Part shown: in pieces, positions 49,379 to 60,179 of the stretch
How positions within the stretch are numbered: the stretch's first letter is position 1
Layout of the letters: every line of letters begins with the position of its first letter
NCBI RefSeq assembly: GCF_018991925.1
Contig: NW_024735442.1
Span: 522,001 to 586,000, forward strand
Direction: 5' to 3'
Length of the DNA stretch: 64,000 bases
DNA from: Homarus americanus
Taxonomy: Eukaryota > Arthropoda > Malacostraca > Decapoda > Nephropidae
Program-made: the position numbers and the translations under genes
Notes under the pieces: generated by a model
Databases searched by the model: none
What the model saw: the letters and a program-made list of their open reading frames with translations, nothing else
Told to the model about the DNA's origin: nothing

Positions 49379-51068
49379 AATATCATGTACCGTTTCAGAG
49401 CTCTGAGTATAAGTTGTGAAGTGACTAGCGCTTCTTATTTAGTTAGAGAGAAGACGGTTCACTGAATAAGTAAATTTATGCCTGATAGGATAGCTAAACC
49501 CGGTGGTCACCTCAGTAAAAGTTTCCTGTTAATAGAAATCCAAAAATGGCAGCTATATGTTTTCGGAGGCGAAGTAGTGTTTTTTTTGGGGGGGGAGAAG
49601 CGGTGTGTAGGCGAACCATGGCGGGAGGGGGCAGAGAGAGTGACGACAACTGAAGTGTGAGAAAGAGAGTTTTGGCCCTGATTCTGGTTGGTGTTACACT
49701 CCACCGACGACGTCACATTCCCTGGCGTTAATACTGATCTACTTTTAAGTATCTTGACCCATCCCTCTGACTGTAAACAAGACAACGCTGAAGACAGGTA
49801 AACAGTAGTGGAATCTGTTGTTCAGGAGTTTATTGTCGTGTGGCTGCTGTTGTTATGGAGTTTACTGTCGTGTGGCTGTTGTTGTTCTGGAGTTTACTGT
49901 CGTGTGGCTTTTGTTCTGTAGTGTGTTTCTTGTCGTTCGTGTGGGAAAAGTCCACGACGGTAAAAATAAAGACTCGAGAATTTCAGCGGTCACATGTGAT
50001 TTTTTGGGGGGGTCCTTTCAGTTCAGCTCACTCTTTACTTCCTATAGATGGTGGCAGAAAATGATTTTGTTCAGTTTTCCCTTCAATGATGTTTATAAAA
50101 ATGATTACCGTATCCTTATTAATCAAATGATGTAGCATATGTCAGAGTTGTAACTTAGAACATTTTATGAAATTCAGGGAGGGGATGATAAGTGAGGGAG
50201 GGGGGTGTGAAGGGAGGGGGTGTGAAGGGAGGGGGGTGTTCTAGTTGTTCCGCCTCATCTCAAACTCTGCCAAGCACTCTCACTTTTATCTAGCAGTCAA
50301 CCTCCAAAGGTAGACGTTTATTAACATAGAGATAGGAGTCTACATTGATGACTTAGGAATGTGTCAAGTGTGATGTATCAGTGCTGGAAAAGAGAGAATT
50401 AAGCACACAAAGAGATCCTTCACCTGCTGGGAAGAATAAGCGAATCACCTGAATATATTATGACATCAGTTTATTTCACCTGAAGATTAACCACTGGGGA
50501 GGGGGGAGGGGTAGGTTGGGGTTAGGTTCGCGTTAGGACGGTTATCATCAAAGTAAACATAAGGTAAATCGAATAGTGAGGTTACCGTTAAAGCATAAGA
50601 ATCAAGGAACAATAACAGGATTAAGATAAAGGGGCAAAAAGGTAGATGTTTTATATATCAAGTTACTAATGATTTCAACAGGAATGCGACGAGGCTAACA
50701 TGAAGGAGAGTATTGGAGTGATCAGTTCCACGTTCCAGCGCTGGAAGGTCCGAATACTGCGTCCAATACTTGTCAGTTCCGGCCTACTTACCACTCTCCT
50801 TCACACGATGACGCCGCTGGTTCACAACTGCTGGGAATTTTTTTTTACTTTTTCTGACACCGTTTTTCTTATCAACCATTGTGTGTGTTTGTATGTCGTT
50901 ATGTCAGCGTTATCTTGTGTCTGTGAAGTGCCAACAGCAGTGTTTCCTGGTTTTCTCCTTTGTGTATTCCGGGATGGGTGTTTTGTTGAGTGTATGGGGG
51001 AGTGGTAAGTACCGTAGAGTCGCGGTGTTCCTTCCTGTCACCACCATTGTTGTACATCATCTATACTG

Positions 51069-51359
51069 ATGGAGGAGTTGATCGCTCTCTTTCTCTTTGT
51101 TTGTTTTCCTTTGTTTTTCTGCGCCACTGCTTGTGTATGCGCGTACGTAAATGGAGTCACGCGTGCGTACATAACTCAGCAGGCGCGAACCTACGCTGGA
51201 ATATTAAGTGTGTATTCATTTAGAGAAGTACAACGGTGCAGTCACCTCTGTGCCGGGCAACAGCAGTGTGTTCCCGCTTTTGAAAATAATATAAGAACAC
51301 TTTCTTCGGCCTGTTCGAAATTTCTGTTATGGCTGAATGCTGATGAAGATGAGGTGTAG
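51069..51359 (+). CDS. Candidate secreted PAN/apple-like small protein (or first exon)
   Basis: A 96-codon ORF. The first 25 residues form a clear hydrophobic signal sequence (MEELIALFLFVCFPLFFCAT) ending near a small-residue CVCA site. The mature part reads TYAGILSVYSFREVQRCSHL, then CAGQQQCVPAFENN and SSACSKFLL. Its C-x3-C-x5-C-...-C spacing and the pattern S..RC..LC...QC..FE.N....C resemble half of a PAN/apple module, found in secreted and extracellular binding proteins. The end is acidic (NADEDEV). A donor-like GAG|GTGTAG overlaps the stop, so splicing to an exon outside the window is possible. No homolog was confirmed and no promoter was seen; a chance ORF is not excluded. Confidence 0.4.
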   Translation: MEELIALFLFVCFPLFFCATACVCAYVNGVTRAYITQQARTYAGILSVYSFREVQRCSHLCAGQQQCVPAFENNIRTLSSACSKFLLWLNADEDEV

Positions 51360-51596
51360 AATGAGGTGAAGGATGCTATGTCCAACACCTGTAACACTAC
51401 ACACACTGCTCGTTGTAGACTGTACTGAAACGAGGCCTTAGCGGTTGTCTGGCCGTATGTGAGAAGCTAAAAGCCTTATCTCAAGTTACTACGAGAAGAC
51501 CATAACATTGAGTTGCCCTTTGTTGGGATCATCTATAGTTGGCTTTAACTAGACGACTGAGAAGATAATATGGTGTCGTACTTAACATAAAGTTTA

Positions 51597-51732
51597 CCTA
51601 ACCTTACCTCTCTTAACCTAACCTAACATAAAGCTACATAACTTAACCCATATTAACTTATCCTAACCTAACCTAACCCAACCTAACCCATATTAACCTA
51701 TCCTAACCTAATCTAAAACTTTCTTAGCCTAA
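51597..51732. repeat. Degenerate interstitial (CCTAA)n / (TTAGG)n tract
   Basis: Runs of CCTAACCTAACCTAAC alternate with CATATTAACCTATC-like variants. TTAGG is the usual arthropod telomere unit, so this may be an internal telomere-like tract or a simple repeat that resembles it. Confidence 0.65.
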
Positions 51733-52094
51733 CCTATTGAACTACGACTGTTTCTGGGTCACAGGATATAGGTAAGAAGTTTGACAGTGTTACCAGTCTA
51801 AGGTCAAGATTGATATTCAAGGGTGAGGAAGACGACCTGTTACGATGACTGGGGCGAATCTCATTGATATGGGGTGTTGGGGAAAGTGATAACGGTAGTG
51901 TGGCCCTTGTGGGAGGGTAGCGGTGTACGGTGCCCCGGGGTGAGAGCTGCTGAGGGTGAACATACGGGGCAGGACGGGTGGCGGAGGCTGGGCGTTTCTC
52001 TCTCTCTCTCCTTCTCTGCCGTGTGTGTCTGTCTCCGGATGTGAGACTAGAGGCCGCGAGTCAGTTTATCATCGAGGGAACTGGTCAGATGGAC

Positions 52095-52560
52095 CCCGGC
52101 TCTAATAGACCCCAGTTCTAATAGACCCCAATTCTAATAGACCCCAGTTCTAATAGACCCCAGCTCTAATAGACCCCAGTTCTAATAGACCCCAATTCTA
52201 ATAGACCCCAGTTCTAATAGACCCCAATTCTAATAGACCCCAGTTCTAATAGACCCCAGCTCTAATAGACCCCAGTTCTAATAGACCCCAGCTTTAGTGG
52301 ATTATAGCTTTAATAGACTCCAATGCTAATAGACCCCGGTTCTAATAGACCCCAATTATAATAGACCCCAGCTCTAATAGACCCCAGCTTTAGTAGATTC
52401 TAGCTTTATTAGACCCCAATTCTAATAAACCCCGGTTCTAATAGACCCGTTATAATAGACCCCAGCTTTAGCAGATTACAGCTTTAATAGTCCCCAGTTC
52501 TAATAGACCCTAGCTTTAATAGTCCCCAGTTCTAATAGACCCTAGCTTTAGCAGACTGTA
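52095..52560 (+). repeat. 16-bp minisatellite, about 28-30 units
   Basis: The unit is TTCTAATAGACCCCAG with variants (AGCTCTAAT, AATTCTAAT, AGCTTTAGT). Degenerate units reappear at 52995-53012 and 53317-53395 beyond a SINE-like insertion. Confidence 0.95.
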
Positions 52561-53018
52561 TTAGCCCCTGTCTAACAAACAGTAAATATGGGTTAGCTAC
52601 ATTAATGTTATATACTTACATCACCCACGGTAATTTACTATGAATAAGTGTCTAGTCATACTCATGTAAGTGACGTCTATGTCATATAGCCTCAAGGTCT
52701 TTCAAATGACCTCTGCGCACCAATGCCCGGCCTAGGTCATCAAATAATTATCCGGTTACAGGCAGTTGTTCAAGGTATCTGACACGGACCAGTCGTGTAG
52801 TTACTCCTTATATCACACTTTAATTGTGCAGATAATATATTTTTACCACCCCCCCCCCCCCAAGAAAGCAGACAATTTGGGGTTGAAACTTTACCACAAA
52901 AATAACTATTTGTGTATTTCTGTTATTAACCCCAGCTACTGCCAGGCAGTAGCTGTGTGACCACTACAGGATCATCTACTAAGGTTACAGAAGGTACAAG
53001 ACCCCAGTTTTAATGTTG

Positions 53019-53290
53019 TGGTAGGCAGCTATCAAACAGGAGGTACTATGGCATCACTAAAATTGTGACCAAGTCCCAGGTTGCTGATCTGACTTTCTGT
53101 CTCATTTACACACAATTGCAGGGACTCAATTGTTTCTCTTACTTGGACAACACAACAGACATATTATTTCTCACTCTTGATCTATTACTTTTTCCATTTC
53201 TGTGTATATTTATGTTTAATCCCCACACAGGCCCCTATGTGGGTCGGTGACCTGTGCCTGAGTGGGCTAATCCCCGTTAAGAAAAGAAAT
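53019..53290 (+). mobile_element. SINE-like element, short subfamily copy
   Basis: Starts GTAGGCAGCTATCAAACAGG. The core is ACCAAGTCCCAGGTTGCTGA and CACACAATTGCAGGGACTCA; the tail is GTGGGCTAATCCCCGTTAAG then an A-rich end. It is inserted between degenerate 16-bp minisatellite units. Confidence 0.8.
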
Positions 53291-53316
53291 ACATCTCAGC
53301 CCTAACAAACACACAG

Positions 53317-53395
53317 TTCTAATAGATACCCGGTTCAATTAGACCCCAGTACTTATAAGACCACCCCAGCCGTAATAGACCCCAACTCTACAATA
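53317..53395 (+). repeat. Remnant of the 16-bp minisatellite on the far side of the SINE
   Basis: TTCTAATAGATACCCGG, TTCAATTAGACCCCAG, CCGTAATAGACCCCAA: recognisable but diverged units. Confidence 0.75.
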
Positions 53396-53529
53396 TTATT
53401 ATGTCATTGTTTTACTGATATGTTTGTAATGGTGTTATGATTCCTGATTTTGTTTATATAGTTCATCCATATAAAGGCGACTGGCTCTCTGCCTCCCGTT
53501 AGGCGTGACTCAGTACGGAGGTCGTGTGG

Positions 53530-54175
53530 AGGGGAGGGGGTGTGTGGCGTGGGGTAGCATAGCGTGTGGGGTGATGGAGTCGGTGTGATGTCGTTGTGGG
53601 CGTGGTGTGGTGTCGCTGTGGGCGTGACGTGGTGTGGTGTTGTGGGCGGCGTGACATGGTGTGGTGTCGTTGTAGGCGTGACTTGGTATGGTGTCGTGGG
53701 CGTCGTGCAGTGTGGTGTTGTGGGCGTCGTGTGGTGTCGTGGGCGTGGTGTGGTGTCGTTGTAGGTGTGGTGTGGTGTCAGTGTGGGCGTGACGTGGTGT
53801 GGTGTCATTGTGGGCGTGGTATGGTGTGGTGTAGTATCAGTGTGGGCGAGGCGTGGTGTGGTGTGGTGTCAGTGTGGGCGAGGCGTGGTGTCAGTGGGCG
53901 AGGCGTGGTGTGGTGTAGTATCAGTGTTGGCGTGGTGTGGTGTGGTGTCAGTGTGGGCGAGGCGTGGTGTGGTGTGGTGTCAGTGTGGGCGAGGCGTGGT
54001 GTCAGTGTGGGCGAGGCGTGGTGTGGTGTAGTATCAGTGTGGGCGTGGTGTGGTGTGGTGTCAGTGTGGGCGAGGCGTGGTGTGGTGTCAGTGGGCGAGG
54101 CGTGGTGTGGTGTAGTATCAGTGTGGGCAGGGCGTGGTGTGGTGTCAGTGTGGGCGAGGCGTGGTTGTGGGCGAA
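53530..54175 (+). repeat. G/T-rich minisatellite array
   Basis: Irregular repeats of GTGTCAGTGTGGGCGAGGCG and GTGGTGTGGTGT over about 640 bp, strongly biased to G and T on the + strand. The overlapping frames up to 207 codons (WCGVV, TPHH) are low-complexity products of the repeat. Confidence 0.95.
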
Positions 54176-54329
54176 GCGCGCATGGTGACGGGGGAGTCTG
54201 GCAATGTAAAGCGGTATGATGTTACGGATGAGGAGGGAAGTAGCAGCTCTGGACACGGGTGAGGAGGGAAGTAGCAGTTCTGGACACTGATGATAAGGGA
54301 AGTAGCAGTAGTGCCTTAAAGTGTGATGA

Positions 54330-54330
<1 letters not shown>

Positions 54331-54371
<41 letters not shown>
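54331..54371. repeat. (GT)n microsatellite
   Basis: About 20 uninterrupted GT units. Confidence 0.97.
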
Positions 54372-54372
<1 letters not shown>

Positions 54373-54943
54373 GAACATGTTAACTCGTCCTCATTAACGT
54401 GCTCACACACTGATCAGCGCTGTTAGCATCAAGGGGTAAGTTATCATGCACACAACTTTCATACTCACGTAATTAATAGCGTGCGTGCTATTGGTTTATG
54501 GTTCATAAATAATGTAAATATTATATAAATCTTATTGTCATACAACTTTCCATGGCCTCCAACACAACGGTATTTTGTGAGGTAACTCTATATTAGGGTG
54601 ATGTTTCCTTCTAATAAGCGAGGTAGACGAAGAAAACAAGACTATGTACAGTATATTGGAAAGGATCTTGGGTAGAAGGTCATAACTGTACCCGAGATCT
54701 TGTTTATCTGCCATGATGTACGTGGTTTTGTATCATTGCTGTCAAATAAATGTGTACAATTCTGTCACAGAATTGTACCTGACACATTCCATAGCATGTT
54801 TAAGGACGCGGATGTGTGCTGGGTTAAGATTCGTACTCCGAGGACATATATCAGCATTGACGGAGGCGCTCCACCACCAAGGCTTGTTATTACGAAAGGT
54901 GTAGGGTGTTGTGTCCACGAGGCCAGGACACGTGATTTTTTTT

Positions 54944-55228
54944 CCTGAGGGCTTTCGTCATTTTGAACAAACGGCTCTGTCGCAGTGTTTGAAGCGCGGC
55001 ACCACTGTACACTCCGTAAGAAAGAGAGAATAAGAGACGATCATTCATGCTTGGCTTAATATTGCATATCCTAACGTAATAGATATTAATACAAACAAAT
55101 AATAACCTAACCTTACCAGCACGGCCAAGATAGAACGAATTCTTGCTACCACCAGCTGATTGTACAGTGGTGCCGTGCTTCAAACACTGCGACGGTGCCG
55201 TTTGTTCAAAATGACGGAAGCCCTCAGG
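54944..55228. repeat. Inverted repeat with 67-bp arms and 151-bp spacer
   Basis: Arms 54944-55010 and 55162-55228 differ at 4 of 67 positions. Each arm's inner end is TACAGTGGTGCCG when read outward from the spacer, a mariner/pogo-like terminus next to TA. The outer end is CCTGAGGGCTT. Confidence 0.9.
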
Positions 55229-55527
55229 ACAAGGCTAGCGAAACCTGTTCTGTGTCTACACCAGTTCTTGTGGTGGTGTTTGGTGGCCCGACAGGGTGAG
55301 GACTGTAGGTGTGGTGTTACTGTTGTCTCCAGAGTAAAGTGTCATCGTCCCTAAATTTTCATTTGCATTTTGTTGCATCAGAAGCTTTTTTCATTATAAT
55401 TCAGACTAAGTCAGTTACTCACTTGCCTACTGAGAGAACTTTTCGCAGTAGTACATCGTATGACGCACATAAGTCGCCGATAAATTTATTATTATTGAAA
55501 GTGAAGGTAAGTTCTTAGGCCTGGCGA

Positions 55528-55805
55528 CCCGTTACAGGCAGTGTAGATCCAGCACATTGTAAACTTAGTCTTTTTCAGTACACAAGATGGCCGATGCTGG
55601 TCCTGCTCTCGACCGCCTCCACACAGCGCTGAATGGCCCAGTGGCTCCACCGCTTGGCTTTGAACCTAAAATTCATAAATCACTTTCCCAACAATAGAGT
55701 TAAGTACCCATTCACACCTGGGTGAACTGGAAGTTTCCTGGGTGAGAACCAGCGACCCTAATGACAAGAGGTGAGAGCTGTAACCCTTCGGCCGCCGCAC
55801 CCCAT
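55528..55805 (-). mobile_element. tRNA-derived SINE
   Basis: On the minus strand the head GGGGTGCGGCGGCCGAAGGG contains an A-box-like GGCCGAAGGG (about 55784-55795). About 35 bases later comes a B-box-like GGTCGCTGGTTCTCACC (about 55740-55755). The tail contains CACCCAGGTGTGAATGGGTA and ends CTACACTGCCTGTAACGGG. Confidence 0.7.
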
Positions 55806-55989
55806 TTATTACTGAAATTATGTCTAATTTTCATAACAAATTAAGACCATCATCATGAAGAACAATAAACGTCATAATATTACTGGATATAAACTAAAAT
55901 ATTCACCGATGAAGAAGATAGTTTGAAAGCTAAAACTTATTGTCTTCACGCTGACATGAAAAGAAAGTGTGCCCTATAAGCATGACTGC

Positions 55990-56583
55990 CCGTTAGGGAC
56001 AGTGTAGCCAGTGCCGAATTTAGACCTGTGGAGGCCCATGGGCAGCCTCTTTGTGGAGGCCCCCCTCATTATAACTACCCAAGAGGGTGGGGTGGCGAGT
56101 GAAGCGAGCCTAAACATCTGGGAGTTCCGGAGGGCGCTGTAAGCCCCCCGGGAAAATTTTGAAATTTGAACACTTCTTTGGAGAATTTTGAAGCCATATG
56201 CAGTTATATTGAGGAAATTAGAACATTGAGAAGTTTTTAATTAACTCTATATTTATTGATAGTGTACAAATTCCCAACACACACACACACACACAAAAGT
56301 GAGACATGACTGGAGTCATTCATGTGGTTTCAAGTCGACCAACCCTGATATAGCTACTCCCGTACATGTGGAGGCCCCTGGGCAGCTGCCCACTTTGCCC
56401 ACTCCTGAATCCGGCCCTGAGTGTAGCACACTGTATACAAAGCCTTCGGTACATAAGGCAGCATGTGCAGTGCACTTCACTCGATCGCATTCACTTCCCT
56501 AAGTAGTAAACTGAAGTACCCATTTACAACTGGGTGAATTGGGAGTGTCCGGAAATCGAACCACCGACCCCAGGATCAGGAGG
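55990..56583 (-). mobile_element. Second SINE of the same family, split by a hAT MITE
   Basis: On the minus strand: GGTCGGTGGTTCGATTTCCG (B box), CACCCAGTTGTAAATGGGTA, then CTACACTGTCCCTAACGGGC, parallel to the copy at 55528-55805. The element at 56009-56419 interrupts it. The A-box end is truncated or diverged near 56583. Confidence 0.65.
56009..56419. mobile_element. hAT-superfamily MITE, 411 bp, with exact 8-bp target duplication
   Basis: The left end CAGTGCCGAATTTAG and right end CTGAATCCGGCCCTG are imperfect inverted repeats. AGTGTAGC flanks it on both sides (56001-56008 and 56420-56427). Subterminal GTGGAGGCCC(A/C)TGGGCAGC blocks occur at both ends in direct orientation. No transposase. 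Confidence 0.9.
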
Positions 56584-56723
56584 CGGGTCCCGTATTTACA
56601 TGTACTTGACTGTCGCGCTTTTCTCACTTATGTTTGTCTTACATCTCATAACGAGGAATGCTTCACTTTTCTACCAGGCCTCTTTGGTAGTTGTAGCATT
56701 CGTAAATATGACTAATTTTGTGA

Positions 56724-57196
56724 CAAGAGGTACCGGTATGGCCAGCATAAGGACAGAACCAGACAATGTGATATAGTCATGGCCAGAATTAGGCTAGGAT
56801 ATAGACACATCTGGCAAGTTAGTGGCGCTGTACCCATACCGGAACACTCAGTATGTAAACTTTGTGATAAACCTTTAAAGCATACACTTGAACATTATAT
56901 TATATTTTATATTTGAATGTGACACTGTCATAGACTTCAGGCCACCTGGCTTATTGTATCATGAACTATGTAATTACTACATTGAATCAGGAATGCTTGA
57001 GGACATTCTTGCTGTCTATCCAAAATTTGCTAGCCCACACTGATTAGTCCTCAAATAGAATATGGCTTTTGCTGTATATGAACCTCTGTCCTGCATGGCA
57101 GTGAGAAGTGATAGCACCCTCAAGTGTCAAGACCTGACTGAATTACTCAGAATAGTCAAACTGTACTCCAAGCCTTGCCAATAAATTTGTTAACCG
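56724..57196 (+). mobile_element. 3' end of the RNase H LINE, second copy
   Basis: The frame reads RYRYGQHKDRTRQCDIVMAR, EHSVCKLCDKPLKHTLEHYI, then after a small A/T insertion ECDTVIDFRPPGLLYHEL and VYPKFASPH, stop. It ends CCAATAAATTTGTTAACC. It matches the minus-strand copy at 46024-46605 almost base for base. Confidence 0.8.
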
Positions 57197-59058
57197 TAAA
57201 TGCTTCATTTTTACTGAAGAATTTACATTTTTTTAGGGAGTGTCGTTCGTATTGTTGAAATCGCCTCATGTGGCCTCACAAGAGCGTGTTTATGTCGTGG
57301 CTCACAACATCCAGAACACAGCTACAGTGATTGGTGGAGCATTATGTAATTTTATATCCATATATGTTATTTACTTTTTGATTATGTATTTTATTCTAAT
57401 GTGTGTGTATATATGGAGTGTTACCTGTAACCTTGTGTGTAAGTACCTACAGTATATCCCCTCAGCTGCCAGGGACTCTCTCCTCCCTCACCCACTTTCC
57501 ACTGCCCTTGTTAGGGTTCCAAGAGCTATCCTTCTCCTTCCCACTTCCTCACACACCACGAGCCACACGATGCCCTCAATATTAATGCCTCATTGTGAGC
57601 CCAGGGTGTAGCAAGAGTGTGTTCAGAGCAGCAAGGTATCAGAACCATCATTAATGTTTTATCATCACGGTCATACACCGCTACTTTCGTCACACGTAAC
57701 GTGTGTACTAATGGAGAGTACCAGTTAGTATGCTGAGGACTAACGTGTGTCGCCGGTACTCCCAAGATGAGAACATTTTCATGGTATAAGGCACGTTAGA
57801 AGCCTTAATGGGAACATACTGGGATCATCCTGGTTTTGTTAACTTCCTTAATATTAGGATCTGACACCAATAATATAGATACATTTCAAGTTACAGTTTA
57901 TGAGGAATAGGTAATTATTCTCATCTTATTAACTGACCTGAAGGTATGCAAGAGAAACCCCTGTTTACCCGACATGCAGTGTCAAATTTACCACTGGCTT
58001 CATAGATTTGCCATAGACAAGACCACCTTATGAAATGATAACAGCGGGAATACTTCTTTTAAACGTCTCCACCATAGGATGAAGGGCAGTGGTGGAGAGC
58101 CAGCCCACACCACAGCCTCCCAAACAGATGGATAATACTGTGTTAACCAAATACGGAACTACACATTGGCTCTCCCATATATGTTGGTATCACGGGACCC
58201 ACCAACACCAGTCAAAGACCCTGAGTGAGTGGGACCACGTTCAGCTCCTCGACTACAAGAAATCGGACCTTGACCCTCGAGTATGACTAAGCAATGACCG
58301 ACCTGTCCATCTTTGTACCATAGTGGGTGTAAAACGTATTTACTTAGTGAAAATACTTTACTTATATATGTGGATAAATTGTGTAAGTTGTGTGTTTGTA
58401 TGTTAGCGGGGTTTTTTTTTCTTAATTTTCATATAAACTTCGTAAGGTTTATATCTGGGCGTGGGAGCTTAATATATTTTGTTGGTTGGTTGAAGTTGAA
58501 AGTCGAAGTTTGACATCGAATGCTACCTGCACGGGGGGGGGGAGGTTAGGTTAGCGTTAAGGTTGTTAATCTTAAGGTGAAATAAGCTGGGGCCAAGCTT
58601 CATGTTACCTTTTTTTATAGGTTTTCTGTCTTGTTTATCTCGTCTTGTAAAACTCGTCTCAATGGCTTTCAAAATGTTGTTAGTAGTATAGGCAAGATTT
58701 TTAACTTCCATTCGCACTTTGCTTGAAGTGGGTGAGGCTGATGTGTCTCAAGTGCTCCCACCAACACTTTGTTGTCATGTGAATTATCTGTTTAGAGTAT
58801 AGTCTGCATGATTATCTCTAGAAGCCCGTTTTCTGCCATTTACTATGTGTGTGTGAGGAATATTACATGTTCTATTTATACAATACATACATACATACAT
58901 ACATACATACACGTTAATTTTTTATACTTTATACATTATTTTCTTTCCAGAAGTTGGTGTGGCTGGGAGTCCCCATTTACTGAAGTCAACACCACCACGA
59001 CCTTGTGAGTTACCAAGTTTTATTTTTATCTCAGTGATGTAGCGCTGTGCTAACTTCT

Positions 59059-59358
59059 GAGTGACTTAGTGCTGTAATGAGTGGCGTAACGCAGCACTGG
59101 TTGACGTAACGTTAGCATTGAGTGACGTAACACAGCACTGAGTGTCGTAGTACAGTACTGAGTGACGTAACACTGCACTGATAGACATAACACAGCACTG
59201 AGTGACGTAACACAGCACTGAGTGTCGTAATACAGTACTGAGAGACATAACACAGCACTGGGTGACGTAACACAGCACTGAGTGACGTAACACAGCACTG
59301 AGTGACGTAACACAGCACTGAGTGACGTAACACAGCACTGAGTGACGTAACACTGTAC
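59059..59358 (+). repeat. 20-bp minisatellite, 15 units, with repeated TGACGTAA
   Basis: The consensus unit is GAGTGACGTAACACAGCACT. Nine units keep TGACGTAA exactly; others read TGTCGTAA, AGACATAA, TGACTTAG or TGGCGTAA. Because 20 is not a multiple of 3, all three reverse frames stay open and give spurious repeat proteins. Confidence 0.97.
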
Positions 59359-59539
59359 CTTGGTAATGCAGTCCTCACACATGAACAAAATACTGTATCA
59401 CATTCGTCAGTCACTCACAGCAATGAAATAAATCTATCATGATCTTGTTTACCAACACCTGATACACTGTCACACACTACGGGGGGCCTCTGGCTCTTCA
59501 AAAACACAACCCCTGGTTACTGCACAATAGAAAGTTGTG

Positions 59540-60000
59540 CGGACAATGACCTAATTGAAAAAAAAAATTATCACACTAACGAACAATTTGCGAAATTGAA
59601 AATTTTAAAATTCGAGGACATTAACACCTACTGCTGTGCCCGATTTGTTTACAAATGTGTCAATCACTTGATTGACAACAATTATTTCCAGTTCTAGAAT
59701 AATCAGAGATACAACTTAAGGCACCCAGAGCTACTAAGACCACCAACCCCCCACCATGCGCTCCTCTCAGTCCCAGACCTCCATAAAATATCACGGTGTG
59801 AAGGTGTGGAACAACTTACCCCCACCCATCCGAGCAAAGACTACGCCCCCTTCCTTTAAAAGTTTAAATCATCTCTTAAACAATATGTATTGTATAAGTA
59901 TTAATATTTTTTGTAATACCTTCTTTATATTCATGCCTTTATTGTATAACCCAAACCGTTTTATCAGAAATTATCATGTAGAGAGATAGAAATTACCATT
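59540..60000 (+). mobile_element. LINE ORF2 C-terminal relic
   Basis: One frame reads LKILKFEDINTYCCARFVYK and NNQRYNLRHPELLRPPTP. After a frameshift near 59755 it continues with SIKYHGVKVWNNLPPPIRAK and PPSFKSLNHLLN. The order F.....K, N.RNL..P......RS.....IKYxGxxxWNxLP is the standard C-terminal end of many non-LTR ORF2 proteins. Confidence 0.75.
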
Positions 60001-60179
60001 GCAATAAATATATTTTCCAACTACTAGACATGATACTGACAGTTCTGTCCTCTTGTTCCACCTTAATACAACCCATGGTGTACTGCTTCCCTCCCTTATC
60101 ATATTTATGTATATCAACTCCACTGTAAAGTGTGTATATACTTATAATATAAATGTAAATAATAAATAAAATAAATAGA

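Larger units (their letters stand above)
47040..51000. other. Intergenic sequence, partly G-rich
   Basis: Apart from the hairpin at 47337 and the 44-bp repeat at 49262, it holds a G-rich run at 50160-50235 (GGGAGGGGGTGTGAAGGGAG) and an acceptor-like CAG at 50680 before a frame starting ECDEANMKESIGVISSTFQR that I cannot assign. Confidence 0.4.

Noticed and set aside
52095..52560. CRISPR-like regular repeat
   Set aside because: Units are contiguous with no unique spacers; it is an ordinary minisatellite in a eukaryotic genome.
53596..54219. Longest open frame in the window (207 codons, Trp/Cys/Gly/Val-rich)
   Set aside because: It is the translation of a G/T-rich minisatellite; equivalent frames are open in other phases and on the other strand.
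59050..59414. Three overlapping reverse-strand frames of about 100 codons with CYVTQCCVTS-like repeats
   Set aside because: Product of a 20-bp tandem repeat read in all three phases, not a protein gene.
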